Of a stretch of 64,000 bases of DNA, positions 35,194-44,304 are shown piece after piece (position 1 is the stretch's first letter; each line of letters starts with the position of its first letter). The notes beneath the pieces are model-generated. The model was not told where the DNA came from. It made no database searches and worked only from the letters and a program-made list of their open reading frames with translations. The DNA comes from Balneola sp. (lineage in GTDB: Bacteria > Bacteroidota > Rhodothermia > Balneolales > Balneolaceae). The DNA lies in assembly GCA_028284195.1 (NCBI GenBank), contig JANQSE010000006.1, positions 558,001 to 622,000 of the forward strand. Reading direction: 5' to 3'. Made by a program: the position numbers and the translations under genes.

Positions 35194-36216
35194 ATGCCTC
35201 AGTCCAGAAAAGATTTTCTCAAAGCCACAAGCTTAGCCACTTTAGCTTTAACCGGGTTTCATAGGACAAAATGTGAAGAAACGGTTATTCAGCAATCCGA
35301 TCTGATTTTGCCTCAGGGAATTTCATGGAATTCCAGGATTGGATTGATTGCCCCCGCCAGCCCAATTTATGACACGACCCAGTTTGATGAAATGTTGGTT
35401 ACTCTTAAAGAACTTGGGTTCCGTTTAAAGTTAGGAAAACACGTAAGGGACAGAAATGGGTACCTGGCGGGCAAGGATGAAGATAGAGCCAACGATTTGC
35501 ATTCGATGTTCAAAGACGATAAGATTGAAGCTGTTTTATGTATCCGGGGTGGCTGGGGATGTAACCGTATTCTCCCTTTGTTGGATTATGAGCTTATCAA
35601 AAACAACCCAAAACCTCTGATTGGGTTCAGTGATATTACATCGCTGCATAACGCACTGCTTACAAAGTGCGGCTTGGTTAGTTTTCATGGCCCGGTTGGC
35701 AAATCGGATTGGAATGAGTTTACAAAAGATAGTTTTAATAAAATTCTTATTGACAAAGAGATTCAAACCTATTCAATTCCTGAAGAAGAAACAGATGGTT
35801 TTGTAATCCAAGAAGGAAAAGCAGAAGGGAGGTTAGTAGGAGGGAATCTGTCTGTTTTAACTGCTATGATCGGTTCTGAATACTTACCTGATTTCAAGGA
35901 TTCAATTTTATTTCTGGAAGATATTGGCGAAGACGTTTACCGGATAGACCGTATGCTAACCCATCTAAAACTAAGCGGCATCCTTGACAAAATCGCGGGA
36001 TTTATTTTTGGCAAATGCACAAATTGCGATGCAGGAAGCAATAGCTTAACCTTGAAGCAGGTTTTTGATGATCATATCAAGCCTCTAAAAATCCCGGCAT
36101 TTTATGGAGCTATGATTAGCCACGAAAACCAAAACGTTACTATTTCTGTTGGAATCCGTGCCAGCCTTGATGCCAAAAAAATGGAATTCGTTACACTTTC
36201 AGCCGGAGTAACATAG
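35194..36216 (+). CDS. LD-carboxypeptidase (peptidase family S66)
   Basis: Cuts the terminal D-Ala from murein tetrapeptides in peptidoglycan recycling, or a related microcin-immunity-type activity. It has 340 residues. The N-terminus SRKDFLKATSLATLALTG resembles a Tat signal with an RK in place of RR, so export is possible. The nucleophile Ser is in GFSDIT, the GGNLSVL and LFLEDIGEDVYRIDRML segments provide the Glu region, and the His is in ISHENQNVTISVG. All three catalytic positions of S66 are visible. Confidence 0.9.
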   Translation: MPQSRKDFLKATSLATLALTGFHRTKCEETVIQQSDLILPQGISWNSRIGLIAPASPIYDTTQFDEMLVTLKELGFRLKLGKHVRDRNGYLAGKDEDRANDLHSMFKDDKIEAVLCIRGGWGCNRILPLLDYELIKNNPKPLIGFSDITSLHNALLTKCGLVSFHGPVGKSDWNEFTKDSFNKILIDKEIQTYSIPEEETDGFVIQEGKAEGRLVGGNLSVLTAMIGSEYLPDFKDSILFLEDIGEDVYRIDRMLTHLKLSGILDKIAGFIFGKCTNCDAGSNSLTLKQVFDDHIKPLKIPAFYGAMISHENQNVTISVGIRASLDAKKMEFVTLSAGVT

Positions 36217-36291
36217 AGATACAATATTTTATTCACATTTAACTACAGAATTGGTTTAATTCCAAAGCCATTAATCACAAACTACACAACT

Positions 36292-39200
36292 ATGAGTAAA
36301 CCTTTGAGCCGGAAGATTCTAACGAGCTGTATTGGAGTATTGATTATGGGATTTATGTCTGCTTCAATAGTCGCTCAAAAGTCCAATCTTCAGAATTTTT
36401 ATACCATTAAATCTGATACTACGGATACAAATAAAATTGCAAAGAAATCAAAAAACCTTCCCCTTGATCCCGGAAGATTGATTGAAATAGAATCGAGTGA
36501 AGCTACCTGGATGTCTCTGGATGTGAGCCCTGACGGTTCAAAAATTGCCTTCGACTTTATGGGCGATATTTATGAAATACCATTTTCAGGAGGTGAAGCA
36601 ACTCAGATAACTGATGGAATGGCTTTCGATTCTCACCCAAGATACAGCCCGGATGGTAAGCACCTCTTGTATGTTTCAGATGCTCATGGAGCTGATAACC
36701 TGTATTACATCAACCTTGAAGATACTTCCGAAGTTACCCAGGTTACGAAAGGTAAATCCAGTGGATATGCTTCCGGGGAATGGACTCCTGATGGTAAGTA
36801 TATTATAGGCGCTAAAGGAAAAGGAACCCCTAAGCTTTGGATATATCATAAAGACGGAGGAAGAGGTACGGCATTAATTTCATCTCCGAATGGATTAAAA
36901 ACTACTGATCCGGCTGTTGGACATGAAGGACGTTATATCTATTTCTCACAAAGAAATGGTTCTTGGAACTACAATGCTCAATTTCCTCAGTACCAGATTG
37001 GAAGATATGACCGTGAAACAGGGGAGAGAACTTCAGTTACTTCCAGATATGGCTCTGCATTTACACCTGTTCTTTCAAGCGATGGAAAGTGGATGGTATA
37101 TGGTAGCCGGTTTGAAGACAAAACAGGTTTGGTTTTAAGAGACATAAATACCGGAACGGAAAAATGGTTGGCATATCCCGTTCAAAGAGATGATATGGAG
37201 TCTCAGGCTACTCTGGGTGTTCTTCCAGCCATGTCATTTACACCTGATAACAATAACCTGATTGTCTCTTATGGAGGTAAGATCCATAACATTCCTGTCA
37301 ACGGTGGAAGTGCTGCAGAAATTCCATTCACTGTTAAAACAGAACTTGAAATGGGGCCTGAAGTTCTTTTTAAATATCCGATCAGTGATGATAAGGAAAT
37401 GATAGCAACACAGATCAGAGATGCAGTACCTTCGCCTGATGGAAAGTGGCTGGCCTTTACTGTATTAAATGACTTGTATATTCAGGAACTTCCTGATGGC
37501 GAGCCAAAACGCTTAACCAGTTCCGGCGCTACCGAAGCACAACCCGCCTGGTCTCCTGATGGGAAAAAGCTAGCTTATGTTACATGGAATGCAAAAGATG
37601 GAGGAGCTATCCATTCTGTTGATCCGTTTGCAAGGCGATTCCGTCCGGCAAAGCTAACCAACAAAACCGGAATCTATACAAGCCCTGCTTATTCTACAGA
37701 TGGAAGCAGAATCGTAGCTTACCGTAATGACAAACAAGTTTATGATGATGCATTTGGCCCGGGTTTTTCAGGAGCATTAACAGATATCATTTGGATTCCG
37801 ACAAAAGGAGGAGACATCACTGTTATAGACAGGGCTAAAGGCCGCTCAAATCCACATTTTATTAATTCCGATGACCGGATCTATTTAAACAGATTTGGAA
37901 CCTTAGTATCAATAAGGTGGGATGGAACAAATGAAAAGCAGCATGTAACAGTTACCGGAATTACAACTTATTCTCCCTTTAACCTGGAAACAGCCTTAAA
38001 AGAAGCAGAAATATGGAAATCTCCTGCTGAAATCCTTCATCCCGATGAAGATCATGCAAGAGAAAATAACCCGCCATCCAGAGCGGCTTTAATTCAAATG
38101 GCTCCAGAAGGTGATCAGGCTATGGCGCAGGTAAACAACGATATATATGTTGTAACTGTACCGAAAACAGGCGGGAGTACACCCTCTATTTCAGTTGCAA
38201 ATGCCAAAACTTCACCCTTCCCGGCCAGAAAACTAACTACCATTGGCGGGCAGTTTCCTGTCTGGAGCGCTGATGCTAAAAAAGTACACTGGTCGATAGG
38301 ACATGGGTATTTCATATATGATTTGGATGATGCAAAAGCTTTTGAAGACAGTGTAAAAGCTGCTAAGAAATTGGAAGAAGACAAAAAGAAAGAAGAAGTT
38401 AAAAAGGAGAAAGAAGGAAAAGAGGATGAAGATCCAGAAAAAGGTGAAGAGGAAAAATCCGATAAAGACAAAGAAAAATCTAACGACAAAAAGGAAGAAA
38501 AAAAGAAAAAGGATAAATATGAACCTGTTGAGTTTTCGATAAATGTTACAATTGAACGCGACATTCCCAACAGTTCAATACTTCTTAAAAACGCCCGAAT
38601 AATTACCGCTAATGGAAATGAAGTAATAGAAGGCGGCGATATTTTAATAGAGAATAACAGAATTGTACAGGTAGGGAAGAACCTTTCTGCAAATGGTGCT
38701 CAGGAAATGGATATGACTGGTAAAACCATTGTTCCTGGCTTTGTTGATACTCATGCCCATATGTGGCCGAATTGGGGAATCCATAAAGAGCAGATATATA
38801 ATTATGCTGCTAATCTTGCATATGGCGTTACAACAACACGTGATCCGCAAACAGCAACGACTGATGTTCTTACTTATGCTGATATGGTTGAGTCAGGCAG
38901 AATGTTGGGCCCCAGAGTTTATTCTACAGGCCCTGGTTTCGGGTTTTGGGCATATAACATAAAAAGTTTAAAAGAAGCTCAAAATGTAATGAAGCAGTAC
39001 AGTAAGTACTACAACACGAAAACGATCAAAATGTACTTAGCTGGTAACCGGGAGCAGCGCCAATGGATTATTCAGGCAGCTCGCGAGCAGAACATTATGC
39101 CTACAACAGAAGGTGCTCTGGATTGGAAACTCAACATGACCCAGCTAATCGATGGTTACCCGGGACATGAGCACTCTCTTCCAATTTATCCAATCTACAA

Positions 39201-39825
39201 TGATGTAGTAGATGTAATTGCCAAATCTAAAATGGCAGTAACGCCTACTCTGCTAGTTTCCTATGGCGGACCCTGGGCTGAGAATTATTTTTATTCCCGG
39301 GAAAATCCGTATAACGATCCAAAGTTAGCCAAGTACACTCCATATTCTGTATTGGCAAGTAAGACCCGCAGGCGACCAGGCTGGTTTAGAGATGATGAAC
39401 ATGTTTTCCAGAAACATGCCGAAACAATGACAAAAATTGTGGAAGCAGGCGGGCTTGCCGGAGTGGGCAGCCATGGACAATTAGAAGGTTTAGGATACCA
39501 TTGGGAGTTATGGTCGGTTGCAGCAGGAGGGATGAGTAACCTTGATGCAATTCGTGTAGCTACTATTATTGGTGCGGAGGCCATTGGGTTGGATGGTGAT
39601 GTTGGTTCTATAGAAGAGGGTAAGCTTGCAGACCTTGTAATTCTATCCGGCAATCCACTTGATGATTTAAGAAATACAAACACGGTAACTCATGTAATGA
39701 AAAATGGGCGTTTGTATGATGCCAATAACCTGAATGAAGTATATCCACGCAAAGTGAAAGCTAAACCGTTTGAATGGCAAATGGCAAAACCGCAATCACT
39801 GGGATTACCGGGTGCAAATAAATAA
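36292..39825 (+). CDS. Secreted PD40 beta-propeller plus amidohydrolase protein
   Basis: 1177 residues with an N-terminal signal (about 10-29, ending SIVAQ). Residues about 60-560 contain TolB-type PD40 propeller repeats (PDGSKIAFD, YSPDGKHLLYVSD, WTPDGKYIIGA, PSPDGKWLAFTV, WSPDGKKLAYVT). A Lys/Glu-rich linker of some 60 residues (about 683-743) leads to an amidohydrolase domain. Its metal motif is HAH (about 819-821), with the candidate bridging lysine in KMYLAG and later histidines in GHEHS and GSHGQ. The conserved late GTD aspartate of many amidohydrolases is not seen at GVGSHGQ. Probably a periplasmic hydrolase of unknown substrate. A strong terminator follows. Confidence 0.9.
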   Translation: MSKPLSRKILTSCIGVLIMGFMSASIVAQKSNLQNFYTIKSDTTDTNKIAKKSKNLPLDPGRLIEIESSEATWMSLDVSPDGSKIAFDFMGDIYEIPFSGGEATQITDGMAFDSHPRYSPDGKHLLYVSDAHGADNLYYINLEDTSEVTQVTKGKSSGYASGEWTPDGKYIIGAKGKGTPKLWIYHKDGGRGTALISSPNGLKTTDPAVGHEGRYIYFSQRNGSWNYNAQFPQYQIGRYDRETGERTSVTSRYGSAFTPVLSSDGKWMVYGSRFEDKTGLVLRDINTGTEKWLAYPVQRDDMESQATLGVLPAMSFTPDNNNLIVSYGGKIHNIPVNGGSAAEIPFTVKTELEMGPEVLFKYPISDDKEMIATQIRDAVPSPDGKWLAFTVLNDLYIQELPDGEPKRLTSSGATEAQPAWSPDGKKLAYVTWNAKDGGAIHSVDPFARRFRPAKLTNKTGIYTSPAYSTDGSRIVAYRNDKQVYDDAFGPGFSGALTDIIWIPTKGGDITVIDRAKGRSNPHFINSDDRIYLNRFGTLVSIRWDGTNEKQHVTVTGITTYSPFNLETALKEAEIWKSPAEILHPDEDHARENNPPSRAALIQMAPEGDQAMAQVNNDIYVVTVPKTGGSTPSISVANAKTSPFPARKLTTIGGQFPVWSADAKKVHWSIGHGYFIYDLDDAKAFEDSVKAAKKLEEDKKKEEVKKEKEGKEDEDPEKGEEEKSDKDKEKSNDKKEEKKKKDKYEPVEFSINVTIERDIPNSSILLKNARIITANGNEVIEGGDILIENNRIVQVGKNLSANGAQEMDMTGKTIVPGFVDTHAHMWPNWGIHKEQIYNYAANLAYGVTTTRDPQTATTDVLTYADMVESGRMLGPRVYSTGPGFGFWAYNIKSLKEAQNVMKQYSKYYNTKTIKMYLAGNREQRQWIIQAAREQNIMPTTEGALDWKLNMTQLIDGYPGHEHSLPIYPIYNDVVDVIAKSKMAVTPTLLVSYGGPWAENYFYSRENPYNDPKLAKYTPYSVLASKTRRRPGWFRDDEHVFQKHAETMTKIVEAGGLAGVGSHGQLEGLGYHWELWSVAAGGMSNLDAIRVATIIGAEAIGLDGDVGSIEEGKLADLVILSGNPLDDLRNTNTVTHVMKNGRLYDANNLNEVYPRKVKAKPFEWQMAKPQSLGLPGANK

Positions 39826-39830
39826 TAGGT

Positions 39831-39866
39831 AAATAAAGAAGGCTCTGAAAGGAGCCTTCTTTATTT
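39831..39866. terminator. Bidirectional terminator between converging genes
   Basis: A perfect 15-bp stem (39831-39845 with 39852-39866; core GAAGGCTC/GAGCCTTC) around the loop TGAAAG, with A-rich and T-rich outer arms so it can work on both strands. The TAA stop of the minus-strand neighbour (39861-39863) lies inside the right arm. Confidence 0.88.
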
Positions 39867-40955
39867 ATAATTTTTTGAGAGATGATCGATCTTGTTACCG
39901 GCATCCGTAGTATATCCACCCATAAGGTCTGCTGTTAAGCAAGAATGAATGGGCAAAATAGTGATGGTATCACCAATATCAGTTTGGGCAAAAAAACTTT
40001 TAGAACAGGCAACAATTCCATGCTCCTGAGAAACAGACTTTAACACACACCCTGATACAGGTGAGCTCCATCCACTTTTTAATTTCTCTACAACCGTACC
40101 AAAATACTTGTTGCCTTTATTATCTAATTCATAGTCTTTTGAGAAATGAACGGCACCTCCGTGAATAAGTAATTCGTTTCTGGCGGGGTATTTTGCAACA
40201 ACAGGACATTTCATAGCTATTGCTATTTGATCTGGAATACATGAACCTATCTGAGTTTGATTCCAATCATAAAACACAAAATTTCCCGGACTGATTTCAT
40301 CAATGGTTCCAAAATCCTCTAAAACAGAACAAGAAGGGGTATCGCCAAAACAAACCGGGTAATTAAATTCGCTTTTTAGTTTACTTAATTTTTGAATAAC
40401 GGAAGAGGAGAGGGTGCGTATTTCTTGCATTGATCTGCACCTATATGAATGCCCTGCATGGCTGTAAAACCCTTTAAAGCACAACCAGGATGATTTTTCT
40501 ATCGATGCGATTAACTGCTCGATGGTTATATAATCATCAAAAGGAACCCCGCTTCTTCCATATCCCGGATCAATCTCAATATAAATACCAAGGTTTGATG
40601 AAAGCTGCTTGTCTAGTTTGCTAAGTGTATCAGCATTTACTGCTAACACTCTGAGGTCAATATCGGAAGCTAATTTACTTAACTCATTGACTTCCAAAAT
40701 GTTCGCAGGAAATGCTATCGTGATACTCCTCCATCCATCTTCAACAAAATACTCTGCCATTTTAAGAGAAGAGACCGTAATCCCGTCAATTTTATATTCT
40801 CTGAACCAGTTACCAATTTCTTTTGATTGATGGGTTTTAAAATGAGGCCGGAACTTTAATCTCATATTAGCAGCCTTTTCAGCCATCGTGCTGATATTAG
40901 CTTTGGCTTTTACAGAGTCTAAAAGAAGAGTAGGGGTTGTTATTATATTCGGCAT
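39861..40955 (-). CDS. D-threonine aldolase / D-serine dehydratase-like PLP enzyme
   Basis: 364 residues, alanine-racemase-like barrel plus a D-serine-dehydratase-like C-terminal domain. The PLP lysine is K40 in RPHFKTHQS. IEIDPGYGRSG, YSHAGHSYR, GDTPSCS and EISPGNFVFYD follow, and the C-terminal metal site is the HSC of ILPIHSCLTADL. These fit metal-activated D-threonine aldolase or D-serine dehydratase. Which reaction cannot be told. A TATTTTTG box lies 23 bp upstream. Confidence 0.88.
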   Translation of the reverse strand: MPNIITTPTLLLDSVKAKANISTMAEKAANMRLKFRPHFKTHQSKEIGNWFREYKIDGITVSSLKMAEYFVEDGWRSITIAFPANILEVNELSKLASDIDLRVLAVNADTLSKLDKQLSSNLGIYIEIDPGYGRSGVPFDDYITIEQLIASIEKSSWLCFKGFYSHAGHSYRCRSMQEIRTLSSSVIQKLSKLKSEFNYPVCFGDTPSCSVLEDFGTIDEISPGNFVFYDWNQTQIGSCIPDQIAIAMKCPVVAKYPARNELLIHGGAVHFSKDYELDNKGNKYFGTVVEKLKSGWSSPVSGCVLKSVSQEHGIVACSKSFFAQTDIGDTITILPIHSCLTADLMGGYTTDAGNKIDHLSKNYK

Positions 40956-40978
40956 TAACAGTGATTTTTAAATTGGGA

Positions 40979-40986
40979 CAAAAATA
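40979..40986 (-). promoter_or_regulatory. Candidate -7 box before the D-threonine-aldolase-like gene
   Basis: Minus-strand TATTTTTG fits TAnnTTTG, 23 bp before the start codon. No TTG is seen at the -33 spacing. Confidence 0.35.
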
Positions 40987-41121
40987 AACTTACTTAATAA
41001 GGAATCATATAAAAATTGCTCTGACAAATGAAGATCAGACAATTAAATCTTACCTTATTGTGCTCATCCACCAAGATGGGCTTTAATTAGGTTTAAGAAT
41101 TATTCTGCATATACAATTAAT

Positions 41122-41469
41122 ATGGACTACGATTTACTATTTACTGTAATAAAAAAAGAGGATTGGAAAGCGTTTACCAGTTCCGGAAAATTTGAACCAG
41201 ACACCATCAAAGAATTCGGTCATATTATTTGTATAGATGAAAAAAACCTGGAAGAATATGTAAACCAAAAGGCCTTAGCGGAATATCAGCTAATGTTAAT
41301 TATTATTGATCCTTTAAGAGTGCAGGATTTCATAAAATCAGAAACCAAAGAAGGGGTCAGGTATATTTATATTGCTGGTTCATTAAATCTGGATGCAATA
41401 ATTGATAAAATAGATTTGAATAAAAACAAGAAAAACAGGTATAAAGTCAGCATTAAACACTACGATTAG
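41122..41469 (+). CDS. DUF952-like protein
   Basis: 115 residues. The order YDLLFTVIKKEDWKAF, GHIICI, LMLIIIDPLRV and RYIYIAGSLNLDAII follows the DUF952 pattern (a small fold related to glutathione S-transferase kappa-like or ADP-ribosyl-type domains; function unknown). The His-containing GFIHC of the family reads GHIIC here. It is a single gene with 166 bp upstream in which no other feature was found. Confidence 0.68.
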   Translation: MDYDLLFTVIKKEDWKAFTSSGKFEPDTIKEFGHIICIDEKNLEEYVNQKALAEYQLMLIIIDPLRVQDFIKSETKEGVRYIYIAGSLNLDAIIDKIDLNKNKKNRYKVSIKHYD

Positions 41470-41548
41470 AATAAGAGCAAGCCTCTTTACATAAATCTTC
41501 ATCAAAACTTCATTTAAAAAAGTTAAAATCTGACACAGATTAATAAAG

Positions 41549-41555
41549 AAGGAGG
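41549..41555 (+). promoter_or_regulatory. Strong ribosome-binding site of the TonB gene
   Basis: AAGGAGG lies 5 bp before the ATG at 41561. It is the best Shine-Dalgarno match in the window, where most genes lack one. Confidence 0.6.
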
Positions 41556-41560
41556 TTTAC

Positions 41561-42229
41561 ATGAAAAGATTTAACCAAAGAAAGCTCCATATAAACTATC
41601 GCATCTCTTTTCAAACTGGCCTTATTCTTTCAATCTCAATATTCCTAATCCTGTTTAAACTCGAAATCAGGCCTGAAAAAAGCCAAACCGATTTTAAAAT
41701 AACCCAGCAGGAAGTTTTTGTTGCGGAAGAGGTAATACAAACAAAACAAGAAGCTAAAGCGGTAATTCCTAAAAAACCGTTAATACCGATAGAAGTACCT
41801 AACGATGAAATTCTAGAGGATGAAATTGTTTTTATAGACTCTGAACTTGATCTTAGCGACTCTAATATTCTGCCACCACCACCAAAATCTGAAGTAATAG
41901 AAGAGGCTGAAGAACAAATATTTATAGTTGTAGAGCAGCAACCAGTTCTTATTGGTGGAATAGCCGGATTGCAAAGCCAGGTTAAATATCCCAAAATTGC
42001 AATAGAAGCGAATATACAAGGACGGGTTATTGTACAAATGGTAATTGATAAACAAGGAAACGTAAGAGATCCTTTTATAGTAAGAGGGATTGGAGGCGGC
42101 TGTGATGAAGAGGCTTTAAGAGTTATAAAATCTGCTAAATTTAAACCAGCCCACCAAAGGGGAAAACCCGTACTAGTTCAATATACATTGCCTATACTTT
42201 TTAAGATAAGATCGGATCAGGCACTTTGA
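41561..42229 (+). CDS. TonB-family energy transducer
   Basis: 222 residues. One N-terminal membrane anchor (about 18-36), then an acidic and Pro-containing periplasmic linker (LPPPPKSE), then a C-terminal TonB domain from about residue 130. The latter contains GGIAGLQSQVKYPKIAIEANIQGRV, VIDKQGNVRDPFIVRGIGGGCDEEALR and KFKPAHQRGKPV, the Bacteroidota form of the TonB fold. It couples proton-motive force to outer-membrane receptors. No exbB/exbD or receptor gene is adjacent, so it may be an accessory TonB. Confidence 0.93.
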   Translation: MKRFNQRKLHINYRISFQTGLILSISIFLILFKLEIRPEKSQTDFKITQQEVFVAEEVIQTKQEAKAVIPKKPLIPIEVPNDEILEDEIVFIDSELDLSDSNILPPPPKSEVIEEAEEQIFIVVEQQPVLIGGIAGLQSQVKYPKIAIEANIQGRVIVQMVIDKQGNVRDPFIVRGIGGGCDEEALRVIKSAKFKPAHQRGKPVLVQYTLPILFKIRSDQAL

Positions 42230-42239
42230 TACTTGGTTA

Positions 42240-42605
42240 TCACAAACTGGGGTCAATTTTTTTCAAAGCTTGTTTCAAATTATCCAATCGGACAGGTTTG
42301 ACTAGAAAATCGACATAATCTGTTTCAGCGGCGCGCCCACGATTATAAGCATCTGAATTCCCGGTTACATAAATAATTTTAACCTTCTTATCGTTTTTTT
42401 GAATGGCCTTAACTGCTTCAATGCCATCCATTGTATCTTCAAGCATTATATCCATCAGAACAACGTCAGGTGAGAGTTCTTCCGTTTTAGTAATTGCTTC
42501 AGATCCTTTGGTACATAAACCCAAAACGTTATAATTTAACGTTTCAACCATCTTTGAAAGTAATAAAGAAAGAACCTTGTCGTCTTCGACGATAAGCACA
42601 TTCAT
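42240..42605 (-). CDS. Single-domain response regulator
   Basis: 121 residues, a receiver domain only. Acidic pocket EDD (7-9), phospho-acceptor D52 in VLMDIMLED, switch Thr in IYVTGNSD and the Lys in LVKPVRL. There is no output domain, so it acts by protein contact or as a phosphorelay element. No kinase is near; convergent with the TonB gene (10 bp apart). Confidence 0.94.
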   Translation of the reverse strand: MNVLIVEDDKVLSLLLSKMVETLNYNVLGLCTKGSEAITKTEELSPDVVLMDIMLEDTMDGIEAVKAIQKNDKKVKIIYVTGNSDAYNRGRAAETDYVDFLVKPVRLDNLKQALKKIDPSL

Positions 42606-42738
42606 AATAAACCCCGATTTTTAAAGGCATAATAGCATAATAAGTTTTTGGAAACAATGTGTTAAGCATACTTAAAACTAACAACATAATACCTAGATAA
42701 TAGATTATGTCGTATAATATATATTATGTAAAGTAAAA

Positions 42739-43209
42739 TCAGTTAAGCTTTATCAACTCTTCTTGTATCCTATTCAAATCTGGAAGCAAACCAGCATCTT
42801 CTAACACTTCCTGATAAACTATAACCCCCTCCTTATTAATTATAAATACAGATCGTTTAGCAACTCCCATCATGCCATAGAAGTCATCATAAAGAACATC
42901 GTACTGTTTTGATGTTGTTTTATTAAAATCACTAAGTAACGTGAAATTTAAATTCTGAGACTGCTTGTATTCTTTCAGTGTAAAAAAAGTATCGATACTT
43001 ATAGCTAATATTTTTGCATTCAGCGATTCATATATTTTAAGATTGTCTCTGGTATGGCAAAGCTCCTCTGTACAAGTACTGGTGAAAGCCAATGGAAAAA
43101 AAAGCAACACAACATTATGAGTTCCTTTGAAATCACTAAGTGTTACATCCTCCCCATTGGTATTTTTTAAAGTAAAATCGGAGGCTTGTGTGTGTGTTAA
43201 ATCAGTCAT
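42739..43209 (-). CDS. Peroxiredoxin (AhpC/TSA family)
   Basis: 156 residues, thiol peroxidase. The peroxidatic cysteine is the first Cys of FTSTCTEELC in a PxxxTxxC context, and the second Cys four residues on could resolve it in the manner of BCP/PrxQ or AhpE-like enzymes. It starts inside the 3' end of the upstream membrane protein gene (8-bp overlap), so it is probably co-transcribed with 43202-46386. Confidence 0.93.
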   Translation of the reverse strand: MTDLTHTQASDFTLKNTNGEDVTLSDFKGTHNVVLLFFPLAFTSTCTEELCHTRDNLKIYESLNAKILAISIDTFFTLKEYKQSQNLNFTLLSDFNKTTSKQYDVLYDDFYGMMGVAKRSVFIINKEGVIVYQEVLEDAGLLPDLNRIQEELIKLN

Positions 43210-43798
43210 CGTTAGAATTAGAATATTGGGATTTTAAACCGAAAGAAATTAGCAAAATACTTATTGAGATTAATATTTCTGCTATTGCAGTTTCATCATA
43301 TGATTCCAGAGAAATAAACCAATGGAATGTAAAAGCAAGTATCAATATCACACAACCCAAAATTTGTTTTCCACGGTTTCCCAGCTTCATTTGACCGGCA
43401 ACACTCATAATCAAGTAAACAAATAGCGCCCCACCCTGGAATGTAGCAATCAATAGATCCGAAATTACTTTGTCATTCATGATTAAAGAGAAAAAAAGCG
43501 GAATAAGAAAAGGAATAAATACCAAATAAAGTGGAAACCGAGCAAAAACAGGCTTTGATTCTCTGATAAGAGAAAAAAGCCCACTTAGTGCACAAATAGT
43601 AGTAAAAAGATTGAACCAGATACCTGTAGCTTCAAAACTGAATAAAAAAGACAAATGATAACCTAGTAACATCATCAAGGAAGCTGAGAAAAAACCAGTT
43701 GTTAGAGATTTTTGTTTAAAAGCTATAGGTAGCAACCAGAATAAACTAACAGAACCCGAAAGCAGAACAAAAATGCTTAACCACTCAAATATTTCCAC
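43202..43798 (-). CDS. Polytopic membrane protein of unknown function
   Basis: 198 residues with six or seven hydrophobic helices separated by very short loops and no conserved charged motif I recognise. It overlaps the next upstream gene by one base and the peroxiredoxin by 8 bp, so it belongs to the same operon. It could be a small integral protein linked to the NuoI-like ferredoxin or to redox stress, judged only from position. Confidence 0.7.
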   Translation of the reverse strand: MEIFEWLSIFVLLSGSVSLFWLLPIAFKQKSLTTGFFSASLMMLLGYHLSFLFSFEATGIWFNLFTTICALSGLFSLIRESKPVFARFPLYLVFIPFLIPLFFSLIMNDKVISDLLIATFQGGALFVYLIMSVAGQMKLGNRGKQILGCVILILAFTFHWFISLESYDETAIAEILISISILLISFGLKSQYSNSNDD

Positions 43799-44289
43799 TA
43801 GTTTCTATTCCCTGCTCTTAATTGACGTTGAAACATACGATCTGTTTGATAAGCAAGTACAAGATCTGCTATTCTCCTTAATGCTTTTCTTTCCTCTTTT
43901 ACCATACCGGTAAGAAATTCATAAACTGTTAGTTCCTGATCTGAATTTTGAATATTTATCTCAAAGTATCCGAGCTTTTTATCTTTCAAAAAAGTTTCCA
44001 ATTCTTTTCTTTTGGAAGCTAACAATGATAGTAATTGCATTATGTTTCCTGGATCTTTGATAAAATTCGAAGCTTGAATCTCTTTGCCTGATTTTGGTAG
44101 TTCGTTAAGTACCTGCAAACAAGCTGATTGTTTCTCATTAATATCATATAAAAGATCCATAATGGAATCCCCATCTAAAGGTTTTTCTTGGTAAGGGATT
44201 TCAGTTATTACTTTTTTTAGAGCGTTAACCTCGTCCTTGAGGTATGCAATATCCTCAATTAAACCTGATATTGCTTTGGTAGTGATCAA
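43798..44289 (-). CDS. Helical cytoplasmic protein of unknown function
   Basis: 163 residues, mostly helix by composition, with heptad-like stretches (IEDIAYLKDEVNALKKVI; LLSLLASKRKELETFLKD) and no signal peptide. The layout faintly recalls DinB-like four-helix proteins, but the metal-binding histidines are not seen. It lies between the NuoI-like gene (15 bp) and the membrane protein (1-bp overlap). Confidence 0.65.
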   Translation of the reverse strand: MITTKAISGLIEDIAYLKDEVNALKKVITEIPYQEKPLDGDSIMDLLYDINEKQSACLQVLNELPKSGKEIQASNFIKDPGNIMQLLSLLASKRKELETFLKDKKLGYFEINIQNSDQELTVYEFLTGMVKEERKALRRIADLVLAYQTDRMFQRQLRAGNRN

Positions 44290-44304
44290 TTTAACTTAAA
44301 TAAC

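Noticed and set aside
38115-38570. Minus-strand 151-residue frame rich in Ser/Phe/Leu
   Set aside because: It is the complement of the Lys/Glu-rich linker of the amidohydrolase; the low-complexity composition is explained by that.
42606-42738. AT-rich palindrome (ATAATATATATTAT) before the response regulator as an operator
   Set aside because: Such runs are expected by chance in AT-rich intergenic DNA, and it is closer to the end of the peroxiredoxin gene than to a promoter.
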